Positions 48,908-57,680 of a DNA stretch of 64,000 nucleotides are shown in pieces (the stretch's first letter is position 1; the number at the start of each line of letters is the position of its first letter). The notes beneath the pieces are model-generated. The model had not been told where the DNA came from and made no database searches. It was given only the letters and a program-made list of their open reading frames with translations. The position numbers were made by a program, and so were the translations under genes. Origin of the DNA: Pseudomonadota bacterium (lineage in GTDB: Bacteria > Pseudomonadota > Gammaproteobacteria > Pseudomonadales > Moraxellaceae); NCBI GenBank assembly GCA_023393635.1, contig JAEWKT010000032.1:1-64000 (forward strand). Direction: 5' to 3'.

Positions 48908-48925
48908 TGACAAATGATTTTGTCA
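48908..48925 (-). promoter_or_regulatory. Perfect inverted repeat in the lon leader
   Basis: TGACAAA-TGAT-TTTGTCA is a 7-bp perfect palindrome ending eight bases before the lon ribosome binding site. It could be an operator or an RNA hairpin near the translation start. I recognise no specific regulator and no sigma-32 promoter upstream. Confidence 0.45.
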
Positions 48926-49133
48926 TGTCTCATTAGTGATGTGTTTTACTAAAAATACAAGTCTGTTATTTCAAAAACAATGAACTTATGCACATATTTG
49001 AAAGCTTATCTTAAATAAGCTGCTGTTAAATAATATATTTTTTGCCAAAATAATTTACGCAACAACACAAAATATTTTTAGAAAAAATATACAAAATTTG
49101 TCTAAAAGCAGCCGCTTAGGGATTTAGGTGAAA

Positions 49134-49307
49134 TTAGAAATTTTTAAAGGCAATAAACGCAATGACAAGTAGTAAAATAAATATAGTGCCGACGACAAAA
49201 GCATGTGCCCAATCATCAATGTCAGTCGTTTGACAATAACTACACTCTCTAGAAGGTGCAGAGAGAAGATGGCCACAAGTCGGACATTTTTTAAAAATGA
49301 GATCCAT
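49134..49307 (-). CDS. Small zinc-ribbon single-helix membrane protein
   Basis: This 57-residue protein starts at an ATG preceded by GAGGAGGT, the strongest ribosome binding site in the neighbourhood. It has a CPTC...CSYC zinc-ribbon pair at residues 8-11 and 22-25, an acidic DIDDW linker and one membrane helix (about 35-54) ending in KNF. A cytoplasmic zinc ribbon anchored in the inner membrane is expected. The function is unknown. Confidence 0.8.
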   Translation of the reverse strand: MDLIFKKCPTCGHLLSAPSRECSYCQTTDIDDWAHAFVVGTIFILLLVIAFIAFKNF

Positions 49308-49525
49308 GCCGATACCTCCTCATTGTTGACTGAGCATTATTAATAGCACTTGTAACAAAAAATTAAGTCATCAAAGCGTAATTTTTTACGTTTTAAAGTA
49401 ACTTCATCATGACAAATGTTTAGCCCATGAGTGATAAAAACTTAGGCCTTCAAATTCTTCCATAAAAGATTTAACTGCCTAAGTTTTTTCCAGCATTTTA
49501 ATGACAGGTTAGCCCATAGCGATGA

Positions 49526-50191
49526 TTAGCTATTGGTTGGCTTATGAGTCAGGCTTTCGTGGCGTGCTTTTAGGGCAGTTTTCACTTCGCCAATATCAAG
49601 TTCGCTGTATTGATGCGTAGCGACATAGTCACGAATAGCCATCAAATCATTAACATTCGACGCCTTTTGAATATCCGCCAAAATGTTGGGTAATGATTTA
49701 AGCGAATCATTGGCCTGAACATTTTGTTTAACAGGTTTTTGCGCAGGCTTTTTATGGGGTGCTGGCGCATGAACTGTGGCGTCTGGATCATTGTCGCCTT
49801 CTGTCGGAATAGCAAACGTCTGGAAGCAGGCATATTTATAGGCAATTGACATGGCCTTGTTGGTGGCTTTGTCACCTGAATCCATTGCTTCGCCATAGGT
49901 ACAGGCCGTGTGCTTACTACCATCCTCGGCAGATATAAAATCAAACTCCATTTTGACCACCACAAAATAAAGCGTTTTAGGGCCACTCTGGCGCTGTGAT
50001 TCATGGCGTTCCACACAGCGTGGAATGATAACCAGACCATGTTCAGAGAGCAGGGGACTAAGCGTGTTATAGACATCGTCAATGCCACGAAAGGCATAGC
50101 CTGCGCCAAAGCCTGAAGCCATGCGGTCTTTAGAAATACCTTCTTTGGACAATGCGTGCTGCACTGCATTAATTGCTTGGTAAACTTTCAT
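49526..50191 (-). CDS. ERF-superfamily single-strand annealing protein
   Basis: The 221-residue protein matches the ERF family of phage annealing recombinases: GFGAGYAFRGIDDVYNTLSPLLSEHGLVI near residue 27 (in two blocks), YGEAMDSGDKATNKAMSIAYKYA near 100, then FAIPTEGD. A flexible Lys/Pro/Gln linker and a small C-terminal domain follow, as in P22 Erf. Such proteins anneal single-stranded DNA during recombination. It is the last gene of a recombination cassette, 293 bases beyond the DUF1367 gene. Confidence 0.85.
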   Translation of the reverse strand: MKVYQAINAVQHALSKEGISKDRMASGFGAGYAFRGIDDVYNTLSPLLSEHGLVIIPRCVERHESQRQSGPKTLYFVVVKMEFDFISAEDGSKHTACTYGEAMDSGDKATNKAMSIAYKYACFQTFAIPTEGDNDPDATVHAPAPHKKPAQKPVKQNVQANDSLKSLPNILADIQKASNVNDLMAIRDYVATHQYSELDIGEVKTALKARHESLTHKPTNS

Positions 50192-50245
50192 GTTGATTCA
50201 CCTTGTTAAACTATATTGAAACTTTAAGGCGACGCACACTGATGT

Positions 50246-50332
50246 TCATGCTTTGATTGCTGCGCCTATGACACGTGTTGTTGACTGTTGTTGGACTTTT
50301 ATAGTAATGAACCTGTTTATTAAGTGGCTCAT
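50246..50332 (-). CDS. Possible 28-residue leader or phage peptide
   Basis: In the gap before the ERF gene an ATG at 50332, preceded by AGAGGT, opens a 28-codon frame ending at 50246. Its stop overlaps a further 12-codon frame as ATGA. The peptide has no recognisable feature. The support is the ribosome binding site and position only. Confidence 0.2.
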   Translation of the reverse strand: MSHLINRFITIKVQQQSTTRVIGAAIKA

Positions 50333-50484
50333 AACCTCTTGCATAGAAAATAAATGGGGTCAAAGGTGGCTGTTTACAAATTAGGCGCGTCTTAATCTGT
50401 CGCGCAACTAGCTGCTATAAATGGGTTAAATTATTTAGCAGTTGAATCAAAACATGGCGTGTCAAATCCTATTAGGTTGTCATC

Positions 50485-51108
50485 CTAAGCTGCCATGCTG
50501 AGCATGCGTTCAATCGCCATTTCGGCATCTGCTTGGCTAGGAAAATGCCGCGATAGTACAAAACGCCAGCACACCCCAAAGGCTGCTTTATAAAATTCAC
50601 TAAACTCAGCCTGGGACATTTTACTAAAACCAATGGACTTGGCATCTTTTTCAACCGAGCCATCGGGCAGGCGGATCAGATCAAAATAACCACATTCAAT
50701 TTTAATCCAGCGATGAATTTCAGCCGTGCTCGCAGGGATAGGGTTAATCAGTTTAGCTGCTCGGCTAATGCTCAAGTTTTGCAAATAATCACGTTGCAAG
50801 GCCTTACTTTGCTCAGGAGTGAGCGCAATACCTTGAGCCTGTAAATAACGGCAAAAAGAAGCCGCAGTCTGCGATTCAGCAGGGTGAATTAGCCCACTTT
50901 GCGGCTCCCAATAATCTTTCATCAGGCCAATTAACCCGCCAAAATACAAACGATGATGCTGCAAGCTTCGGAGTGACTGCGGAGTGGCGTGAGTTTGGAT
51001 GGCTTGTCCTGTTTTATAAAAGGTACGCATCAGTTCATGATCGTGCTGCGTGGCAGGAACCAGTGCGCTACCATTGCACACCATCATTAAGGTGTTATCG
51101 TGCATCAT
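50485..51108 (-). CDS. DUF1367 phage-type protein
   Basis: The 207-residue protein fits DUF1367, found in the recombination and Nin-like regions of lambdoid phages: DYWEPQSGLIHPAE near residue 65, WIKIECGYFDLIRLPDGS near 135, KSIGFSKMSQAEFSEFYKAA and a C-terminal FPSQADAEMAIERMLSMA. The function is not established. AAGGAG lies seven bases before the ATG, and the start overlaps the nuclease gene by four bases. Confidence 0.8.
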   Translation of the reverse strand: MMHDNTLMMVCNGSALVPATQHDHELMRTFYKTGQAIQTHATPQSLRSLQHHRLYFGGLIGLMKDYWEPQSGLIHPAESQTAASFCRYLQAQGIALTPEQSKALQRDYLQNLSISRAAKLINPIPASTAEIHRWIKIECGYFDLIRLPDGSVEKDAKSIGFSKMSQAEFSEFYKAAFGVCWRFVLSRHFPSQADAEMAIERMLSMAA

Positions 51109-51734
51109 GGGGCAGCTCCTTGAATAATGGGCATCCAGTCTCTGGCAAAGCTGGCCAAATCATGGACAATATCTTTAACGTCATCTTGCATACCTGCATA
51201 AGCGTATTGATCCAGCTGGTGATAATCCTTGATAAACACAGGATAATTTCCCAGTAAATTTGGTGTATCAGGCAACCCACTATGTTCAAAAACCTGATAG
51301 CTAAAGTGAGTTTTTTGCCGCATGGCCAAATATGCCCGCCATTGCATGCTATCCATGTAGCGTTCATGGTCGAAACGAAAAGTAAGCTTATGATCAATCA
51401 CCTTGACCGCAGTTTCGGCGTCAATTTTGCCTACCAACAGCACATCATCAAAAATTTGCCACTGGTACTTTTGCTCGCGCACATTGCCTAGCTCAATAGT
51501 GCCATCTAAGTCATCAGGTAAAATAAACTCATAACTCTTGTGGTACTGGGTGCTAGATAAAGTCGTGGCTCGCTCAAGCATTTTATGGAATGCCGAGCCT
51601 ACTTTCATGGCTTGCGTAGGCTTTATGGGCTTAAATAAAGTGTAAGCCAGTTGCTCACTGCTTAAGTCTTCATTGGCCATACCATGCACATAAGTGTCTA
51701 GCATGGTGACAGTCAATCGAAGCGGCGTGTTCAT
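51105..51734 (-). CDS. PD-(D/E)XK exonuclease, phage recombination type
   Basis: The 209-residue protein has GSAFHKMLE near residue 47 (the conserved His), GKIDAETAVKVIDHKLT near 103 (the D...DxK core) and a QWRAYLAM motif III. This is the RecB/Cas4-like nuclease superfamily used by phages as a lambda-Exo equivalent. It probably resects DNA for the annealing proteins encoded beside it. It overlaps both neighbours by four bases. Confidence 0.82.
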   Translation of the reverse strand: MNTPLRLTVTMLDTYVHGMANEDLSSEQLAYTLFKPIKPTQAMKVGSAFHKMLERATTLSSTQYHKSYEFILPDDLDGTIELGNVREQKYQWQIFDDVLLVGKIDAETAVKVIDHKLTFRFDHERYMDSMQWRAYLAMRQKTHFSYQVFEHSGLPDTPNLLGNYPVFIKDYHQLDQYAYAGMQDDVKDIVHDLASFARDWMPIIQGAAP

Positions 51735-52729
51735 GCCGCTGTCTCATGGTTGATAAATTGCTGGGTGACGTCTAAGTCAGCGGGTGTATCGGCAATAAAG
51801 TCAGCTGAAAAAAGCTCATCCTGCGCGATAAACGCATCATTTTCAAAAATCACCTTATCGCCTAAACTTTTAAAAGCCAGATCTAAAGCTTGGCGCATTT
51901 CCTTTAAATAAATATGCGCCATAGGCAATGCTTCGCGCAATTGGTTGAGATCACTTGCGTATTCAGCGGTCATGCAATCATCACGGTATGCCTCAAGCTC
52001 TAGTTGCGCGCTAGCCTGTGCTTCACTTAAATGATTAATGTGCTCTTTGGCTTGTGCAATAATGTCCGCCAGTGCATGCGGATTTTTATCCAAGTCTTGC
52101 AGAATAATATTGCCTATTGCGCCAGAGTCTTTTGCATGATGCGAGGTAGATGGTGAAAAATTCAATGAAGTTTCAGCACCTTCTACGCCTTGCGTGGTGG
52201 TCATATAGCCCATCATATCGGCTACCTTATAAGCCTCTTTTTTGCTACCGCCCACCATATCAGGACGAATAATCAGCTCCTCACCTTTTTTATCTTCGGC
52301 GGCATGGGCGAGCAAAACCACATCTTTACCAAAAGAGCGAATCAAGTTAAGCCAACTACTAAAACGCTTGTTGAGTGCGCCATAACCCTGAATTGCAAGT
52401 TCCTTACTGTTCTTGCGGCAGTTTTTTTGATCTTTTACCAAGTCGCTAATAATGACATCCAGCATCCGACCTGCCGTATCTATGACAATGGTGTCGTAGC
52501 CTTCCAGATCTTCTTTGCTAATCGTGGCCACATCTGCCCAGCAGCTAACAGGAACCGTGTCTTTACGAAACTTCCCTGCACGATGCGCCCCGCGGTCAAA
52601 GTCAAATAAAATTGGTTTTTTGGCACTAAAAGCCAAAGAGGTTTTACCGATACCAGGATCGCCATAAATAAATACAATCAGGTTTTCAATCCGCATTGGC
52701 TGCGCTGCGGTCACAATATTCAACGCCAT
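51731..52729 (-). CDS. Phage-type RecA-fold ATPase, Sak4-like
   Basis: The 332-residue protein has Walker A YGDPGIGKTSLAF near residue 22, FDFDRGAHR, Walker B DTIVIDTAG near 80 and VVLLAHA as sensor region. This is the AAA_24/phage nucleotide-binding type, related to Sak4 single-strand annealing ATPases. The C-terminal 120 residues are an acidic helical extension. It is the first gene of the cassette, with GAGGAG upstream of the ATG. Sak4 function is inferred from fold and context. Confidence 0.8.
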   Translation of the reverse strand: MALNIVTAAQPMRIENLIVFIYGDPGIGKTSLAFSAKKPILFDFDRGAHRAGKFRKDTVPVSCWADVATISKEDLEGYDTIVIDTAGRMLDVIISDLVKDQKNCRKNSKELAIQGYGALNKRFSSWLNLIRSFGKDVVLLAHAAEDKKGEELIIRPDMVGGSKKEAYKVADMMGYMTTTQGVEGAETSLNFSPSTSHHAKDSGAIGNIILQDLDKNPHALADIIAQAKEHINHLSEAQASAQLELEAYRDDCMTAEYASDLNQLREALPMAHIYLKEMRQALDLAFKSLGDKVIFENDAFIAQDELFSADFIADTPADLDVTQQFINHETAA

Positions 52730-53153
52730 TTCTGCTACTCCTCAGACTTAGGCAATGACACTTTTAAACAAATACTGCTGGGCTTTAAGGCAATTTAAGC
52801 TGTGCAGAATTGTTTGTTTGAGTAATATAAATGGTGCTTAAATGATCTAATTCAATACTTTCAAGCTAAAAGCACATGGATGTAAATTGAGAATTATCTA
52901 TTTGAAAACAATTAGTTATGTTTAGAATTAATTTTATAGATAAATGCTTGCGTCATCCTGTGTCGCATAAGATGAAATAAGTTCTGTTATAAAAAATTAC
53001 CTGTTTTACATGAAGTGGCTAGGCACTTACCAACTACTGACCAAGCAATAAAAAAACTGCCTTAATTGAATTGTTTAGCCAACACAGGGGCTTAAAGATA
53101 TCGGTTAGTTTATAACTGTATTTTCATTTCACAGACTATAAAAGAGGTTAGTA
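52730..53153. other. Divergent intergenic region of the recombination cassette
   Basis: These 424 strongly A+T-rich bases separate the leftward recombination cassette from the rightward small gene at 53154. They should contain both promoters. I see TATATT and TATAAC/TATAAA-like -10 elements but no convincing -35 partners, no tRNA and no reading frame with a credible ribosome binding site. Confidence 0.35.
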
Positions 53154-53387
53154 ATGAACCATATCAATCAAAAATCCCAGCAGGACACTATGAATCAGGC
53201 TCAGCAACAAGCCAATGCGGATAGCAATATTCCAGAATATCCACAGGCAAATCAGCCAAAGAGCGAGGCGGAGCGTCAGCAACAACTCCAAGATGCGCAT
53301 TTAGAAAATCAGGATGCCAGTGTCAAGTTACCTGAGCAGGACAAGGATAATGAGCCTGAACATAAGGAAATAGGCAGTAAAAAGTAA
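53154..53387 (+). CDS. Small disordered Gln/Glu-rich protein
   Basis: The 77-residue product is almost wholly hydrophilic (Gln, Asn, Asp, Glu, Lys), without hydrophobic core or cysteine, and should be intrinsically disordered. AGAGGT precedes the ATG. Similar small hydrophilic stress proteins exist in Acinetobacter, but I cannot name a family. It may be co-transcribed with the next gene, 74 bases downstream. Confidence 0.55.
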   Translation: MNHINQKSQQDTMNQAQQQANADSNIPEYPQANQPKSEAERQQQLQDAHLENQDASVKLPEQDKDNEPEHKEIGSKK

Positions 53388-53461
53388 TCCGTAGTTCTGA
53401 GCTTGGTAATTTTGATTTGCTAGATTCTGGTTTTGCTCAATCTGAATAGAGGTGCATGATC

Positions 53462-53719
53462 ATGCGTGAATTACTGGTAGTAAACTTATGCAATGGGCAA
53501 CAACAAGCCTTTGAAGGTTCCATGATTCACGGTGATCTTATGGCTATTCATGGTCAATTTTTATTAAGCAAACCAGAAGACATTTTAATTTCTGAGCAAG
53601 AGCTCATTGAAAGTGTATTTCAGTTACGTTGTGAGCATGGCCAGGCTGTTTATATTTTCGACGATAAACAGGAAATCTTATTAGGTCAAATTGATGGCAT
53701 TGAAATTCATTCAAATTAA
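53462..53719 (+). CDS. Small soluble protein of unknown function
   Basis: The 85-residue protein is soluble with an alternating beta-type pattern (VVNLCNGQQQAFEG, GQAVYIFDDKQEILLGQID). AGAGG lies nine bases before the ATG at 53462 but only three before the ATG at 53456, so the second is chosen. I recognise no family. Confidence 0.5.
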   Translation: MRELLVVNLCNGQQQAFEGSMIHGDLMAIHGQFLLSKPEDILISEQELIESVFQLRCEHGQAVYIFDDKQEILLGQIDGIEIHSN

Positions 53720-53728
53720 AAATAAATA

Positions 53729-53890
53729 ATGCTAAATAGTAGTTTAAAAATTTACTTATTTTCATTGAGACAAACCGAACTATTGTTAAGCTTATTTACG
53801 GTTGGCTATATATTCACCACATAAGTGGCTTTGTTAGTAACAATGGCTATTGCTATGTTAGCAGTATCAATATTCTACTGGATGCAATAA
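53729..53890 (+). pseudogene. Possible decayed small membrane-protein frame
   Basis: One frame runs from ATG 53729 through a stop at 53822-53824 to a second stop at 53888-53890. It is hydrophobic on both sides of the first stop (LLLSLFTVGYIF and then VALLVTMAIAMLAVSIFYW). This could be a two-helix membrane protein broken by a nonsense change, or chance in A+T-rich DNA. No good ribosome binding site is present. Confidence 0.2.
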
Positions 53891-54527
53891 AAATGTTACC
53901 ACTGGCAAATAGTCTTGATCATTGTTTTAACCCTAATTTAGCAAAAAATAAATCAGGGGCTAGTCCTGCTCAAGTGCAATTAAATCCAAACCACCGAGTA
54001 TGCCAAAGTGGCGATAAAGCAACTATCAATGTGAAAAAAGCCAATTTGCAGTATTGATAGAGTATGCATATTCAAGGTGTTAAATCATTAAACGACGCCT
54101 AAAAATGCAGTAGTAAAATTATCTGGAATAAAGTGCTTTATAGAAATTAAAACAATTAAAAACTTGTCAATAAGGCAGGTTTTTTTATATGCAAAAATAA
54201 ATGCTAAAATGAATAGGAAATTAGTGACAAAAGAAAATGGTTTGAATCGAGAAGTTATAATTGCTTATTTTTATAATGGTTCTGAGGATTCATAAATAAT
54301 ATTATTTTATTTTCCATTGAGTTAAGTAGATTTTGGCAGGGCAGATGTAGAAGCTGTAAAAATAAAAAAGGCCACATATCTGACTTGAGTTTTCTCACTA
54401 CCGAAATTTATCCATTTATCCGTAAAATCCTGCGTGAATATCTTTACGGCAGGCAAGCCCCGTGTTGCTAGAGATATTCAGGGACTATTAATGGATATGT
54501 TGAGCACTCTAAAAAACAGCAGGCCAT

Positions 54528-54613
54528 AAAAAACCCCGTACCAAACGGTACGGGGTCTTCGTCTTTTGCCCATCACCAGGGCAGGCAAGAGAACAGGAGA
54601 TAGAAATATATAT
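54528..54613 (-). ncRNA. Second structured minus-strand RNA element, C4-like
   Basis: On the minus strand ATATTTCTATCTCCT (about 54595-54609) is followed by a small hairpin (TTGCC/GGCAA, with an alternative GCCC/GGGC) and a terminator CCCCGTACC-GTTT-GGTACGGGG (54534-54555) with six T. The order of elements and the ATCTCCT core match the element at 46329-46430. Here there is no gene immediately upstream, so a free-standing sRNA is more likely. Read-through from tRNA-Leu is another possible source. Confidence 0.6.
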
Positions 54614-54887
54614 GAAAACTAATAAGTACTCTGTCGTAAAGCGTGACTGGCGAGTTTGCACTTTTGACATGACTATTTGGTCATTTTGGTCAATCGATAA
54701 ATCTTTAGGCCATAAAAAACCACAAATACAGGTGCTGAGGTTTAGTCGTTGGCGTGAATGTTCATAATATGAGTCGTAAAGTTGTTTAGTCTACAAACGA
54801 TCTACAAAATAGGATTTATCCACAAAAGTAATTTTTAGCGATTTAAATAGTAAATTTGCAATTTATTGATTTTATTCTAATGAATTA

Positions 54888-54974
54888 TGGTCCCGGGGGT
54901 CGGACTCGAACCGACACGTCATTTCTGACAGTGGATTTTGAGTCCACCGCGTCTACCAATTTCACCACCCCGGG
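54888..54974 (-). tRNA. tRNA-Leu(CAA)
   Basis: The reverse complement folds as an 87-base class II leucine tRNA with anticodon CAA in GTGGACT-CAA-AATCCAC, T arm GTCGG-TTCGAGT-CCGAC and encoded CCA. The acceptor stem is CCCGGGG/CCCCGGG, so position 1 is C paired with G72. It is divergent from queA. Confidence 0.96.
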
Positions 54975-54995
54975 AAGGCGTAGCTAAGGGTTGTT

Positions 54996-55023
54996 ATCTT
55001 ATATCTCTCAAAACTATTGTCAA
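54996..55023 (-). promoter_or_regulatory. Promoter of tRNA-Leu(CAA)
   Basis: On the minus strand a consensus TTGACA (55018-55023) and TAAGAT (54996-55001) are 16 bases apart, 21 bases before the tRNA. The same -10 and spacer occur before tRNA-Cys. Confidence 0.7.
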
Positions 55024-55114
55024 GCACAAGCTTTCTTATTTTGCGCTGTTTGATTAGTTTTTGACTTGCTTATTCGATATAATTGCTGCTCTTTTTGTTT
55101 CTAGCCTTGTGTTC

Positions 55115-56155
55115 ATGCAATTATCCGATTTTTCTTATGTTCTTCCAGATGAGCTGATTGCCCGTTATCCTTTAGCCACCCGTAGCGCATCACGCTTATT
55201 GTATTTAAATGCACAAGGCCAAACACAAGATTGCACCATTAAGCAGTTACCCGAGTTATTACAAACGGGTGATTTATTGGTTCTCAATGACACGCGAGTC
55301 ATTAAAGCTCGCCTACAAGGCAAACGTGAAAGTGGGGGCGCAGTAGAAGTATTGGTTGAGCGAATTACAGGAACCCATACTGCTTTAGCGCACGTTAAAG
55401 CCAGTAATGCGCCTAAAGCAGGGATGAGCTTATTTTTTGCAGATAACCAGTTAGAAATACAAGTCCAGGGGCGGCAAAATAATTTGTTCGAGCTGAGTTT
55501 TAGCCAGCCAGTCTTAGCTGCGCTTGAGCAATTTGGTGCCTTGCCAATTCCACCGTATTTTAATCGTGCTGCTGATGCAACCGATGATGAACGTTATCAA
55601 ACCATATTTCATGATCCAGCCAAAGCGGCCAGTGTGGCGGCACCAACGGCCAGTTTGCATTTTGATGAAGAGTTATTGGCCGCATTAAAAGCAAAGGGCA
55701 TTAATACCGCATTTGTCACCTTGCATGTGGGCGCAGGAACGTTTCAACCTGTGCGTACTACAAACATTACCGAGCACTTAATGCATAGTGAATGGGGCGA
55801 GGTGCCGCAAGCCACTGTTGATCTGGTACAAAAAACCAAGGCAGCTGGGAACAAAGTGATTGCAGTCGGTACCACAGCAACACGCGCGCTTGAAAGTGCC
55901 GCAAAAGCCAATAATGGCCAGCTTAAAGCCTGGTGTGGCGAAACTGATATTTTTATTTATCCTGGATATCGGTTTAATGTGATTGATCGTTTGCTTACCA
56001 ATTTTCATTTGCCTGAATCGACGCTGCTGATGTTGGTTTCTGCACTGGCAGGCCGCGATAATGTTTTAAAAGCTTATGAACATGCCATCAAGGAAAAATA
56101 TCGTTTCTTTAGTTATGGTGATGCGATGCTGATTGATAGTATTACTCACTGTTAG
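55115..56155 (+). CDS. queA: S-adenosylmethionine:tRNA ribosyltransferase-isomerase QueA
   Basis: QueA transfers and isomerises the ribosyl part of SAM onto preQ1-modified tRNA, forming epoxyqueuosine. The 346-residue protein has [14 protein letters not shown] at the start, [40 protein letters not shown] and [21 protein letters not shown] 55115 gives the conserved N-terminus; an in-frame TTG at 55061 would add a hydrophobic leader not seen in the family. tgt follows in the same direction. Confidence 0.97.
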   Translation: MQLSDFSYVLPDELIARYPLATRSASRLLYLNAQGQTQDCTIKQLPELLQTGDLLVLNDTRVIKARLQGKRESGGAVEVLVERITGTHTALAHVKASNAPKAGMSLFFADNQLEIQVQGRQNNLFELSFSQPVLAALEQFGALPIPPYFNRAADATDDERYQTIFHDPAKAASVAAPTASLHFDEELLAALKAKGINTAFVTLHVGAGTFQPVRTTNITEHLMHSEWGEVPQATVDLVQKTKAAGNKVIAVGTTATRALESAAKANNGQLKAWCGETDIFIYPGYRFNVIDRLLTNFHLPESTLLMLVSALAGRDNVLKAYEHAIKEKYRFFSYGDAMLIDSITHC

Positions 56156-56313
56156 CTAGCCAATGAAAGGACACTTTATGCATTAAGTGTTGTCTATAGT
56201 TCATGAATCAGCGCTAGCACTTGTCTAGATAATCAACGACAATATATGCCTGATTTGAGACGTCGTTTTAAAAATCGGTGAACTGTTTCTTCACTTAGAT
56301 TCTTTTAGGTTAA

Positions 56314-57438
<1,125 letters not shown>

Positions 57439-57495
57439 AGATTTGTAAGTTATAAAAATTTACATTTTGTAAGTTTATCTTATTAAATGAAGGTG

Positions 57496-57532
57496 ATACT
57501 TATAACGCCACTAGTTATACCGTTATAAGTAT
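57496..57532. repeat. 12-bp perfect inverted repeat between tgt and the kinase gene
   Basis: ATACTTATAACG and CGTTATAAGTAT flank a 13-base centre. It lies 58 bases after tgt and 149 before the kinase ATG, without a T run. It could be a large operator, a recombination site or an RNA hairpin. A shorter ATAAC/GTTAT pairing inside competes with the long stem. Confidence 0.55.
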
Positions 57533-57680
57533 TGCTGAGAGATTGTTTAAATTACATGCTGATTGCTTAAGTTTATATGTTTATTGTTCAAAAAATGTTA
57601 GGCTAGTCACGAGTAACATGTAACAAATTAAAAGACGTAGACACTACGCGCATGAAGATAAACTTGTTTGAGGAACTAGG

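Larger units (their letters stand above)
53720..54887. other. Gene-poor, A+T-rich region before tRNA-Leu(CAA)
   Basis: Over 1.1 kb has no convincing long gene. It contains a short stop-interrupted hydrophobic frame (53729-53890), a 7-bp inverted repeat CCGTAAA/TTTACGG (54420-54449), a structured RNA element (54528-54613) and a 51-codon plus-strand frame (54612-54767) of doubtful reality. I found no transposase remnant, integrase or copy of the tRNA 3' end that would mark an attachment site. Confidence 0.5.

Noticed and set aside
54612..54767. A 51-codon plus-strand frame with AGGAG upstream
   Set aside because: The AGGAG is the complement of the conserved ATCTCCT core of the minus-strand RNA, the spacing is long at 12 bases, and the peptide resembles nothing known.
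49308..54887. Attachment-site copy of the tRNA-Leu 3' end
   Set aside because: I looked for a second copy of the CCCCGGG-ACCA end region near 49.3-49.5 kb and elsewhere in the interval and found none.
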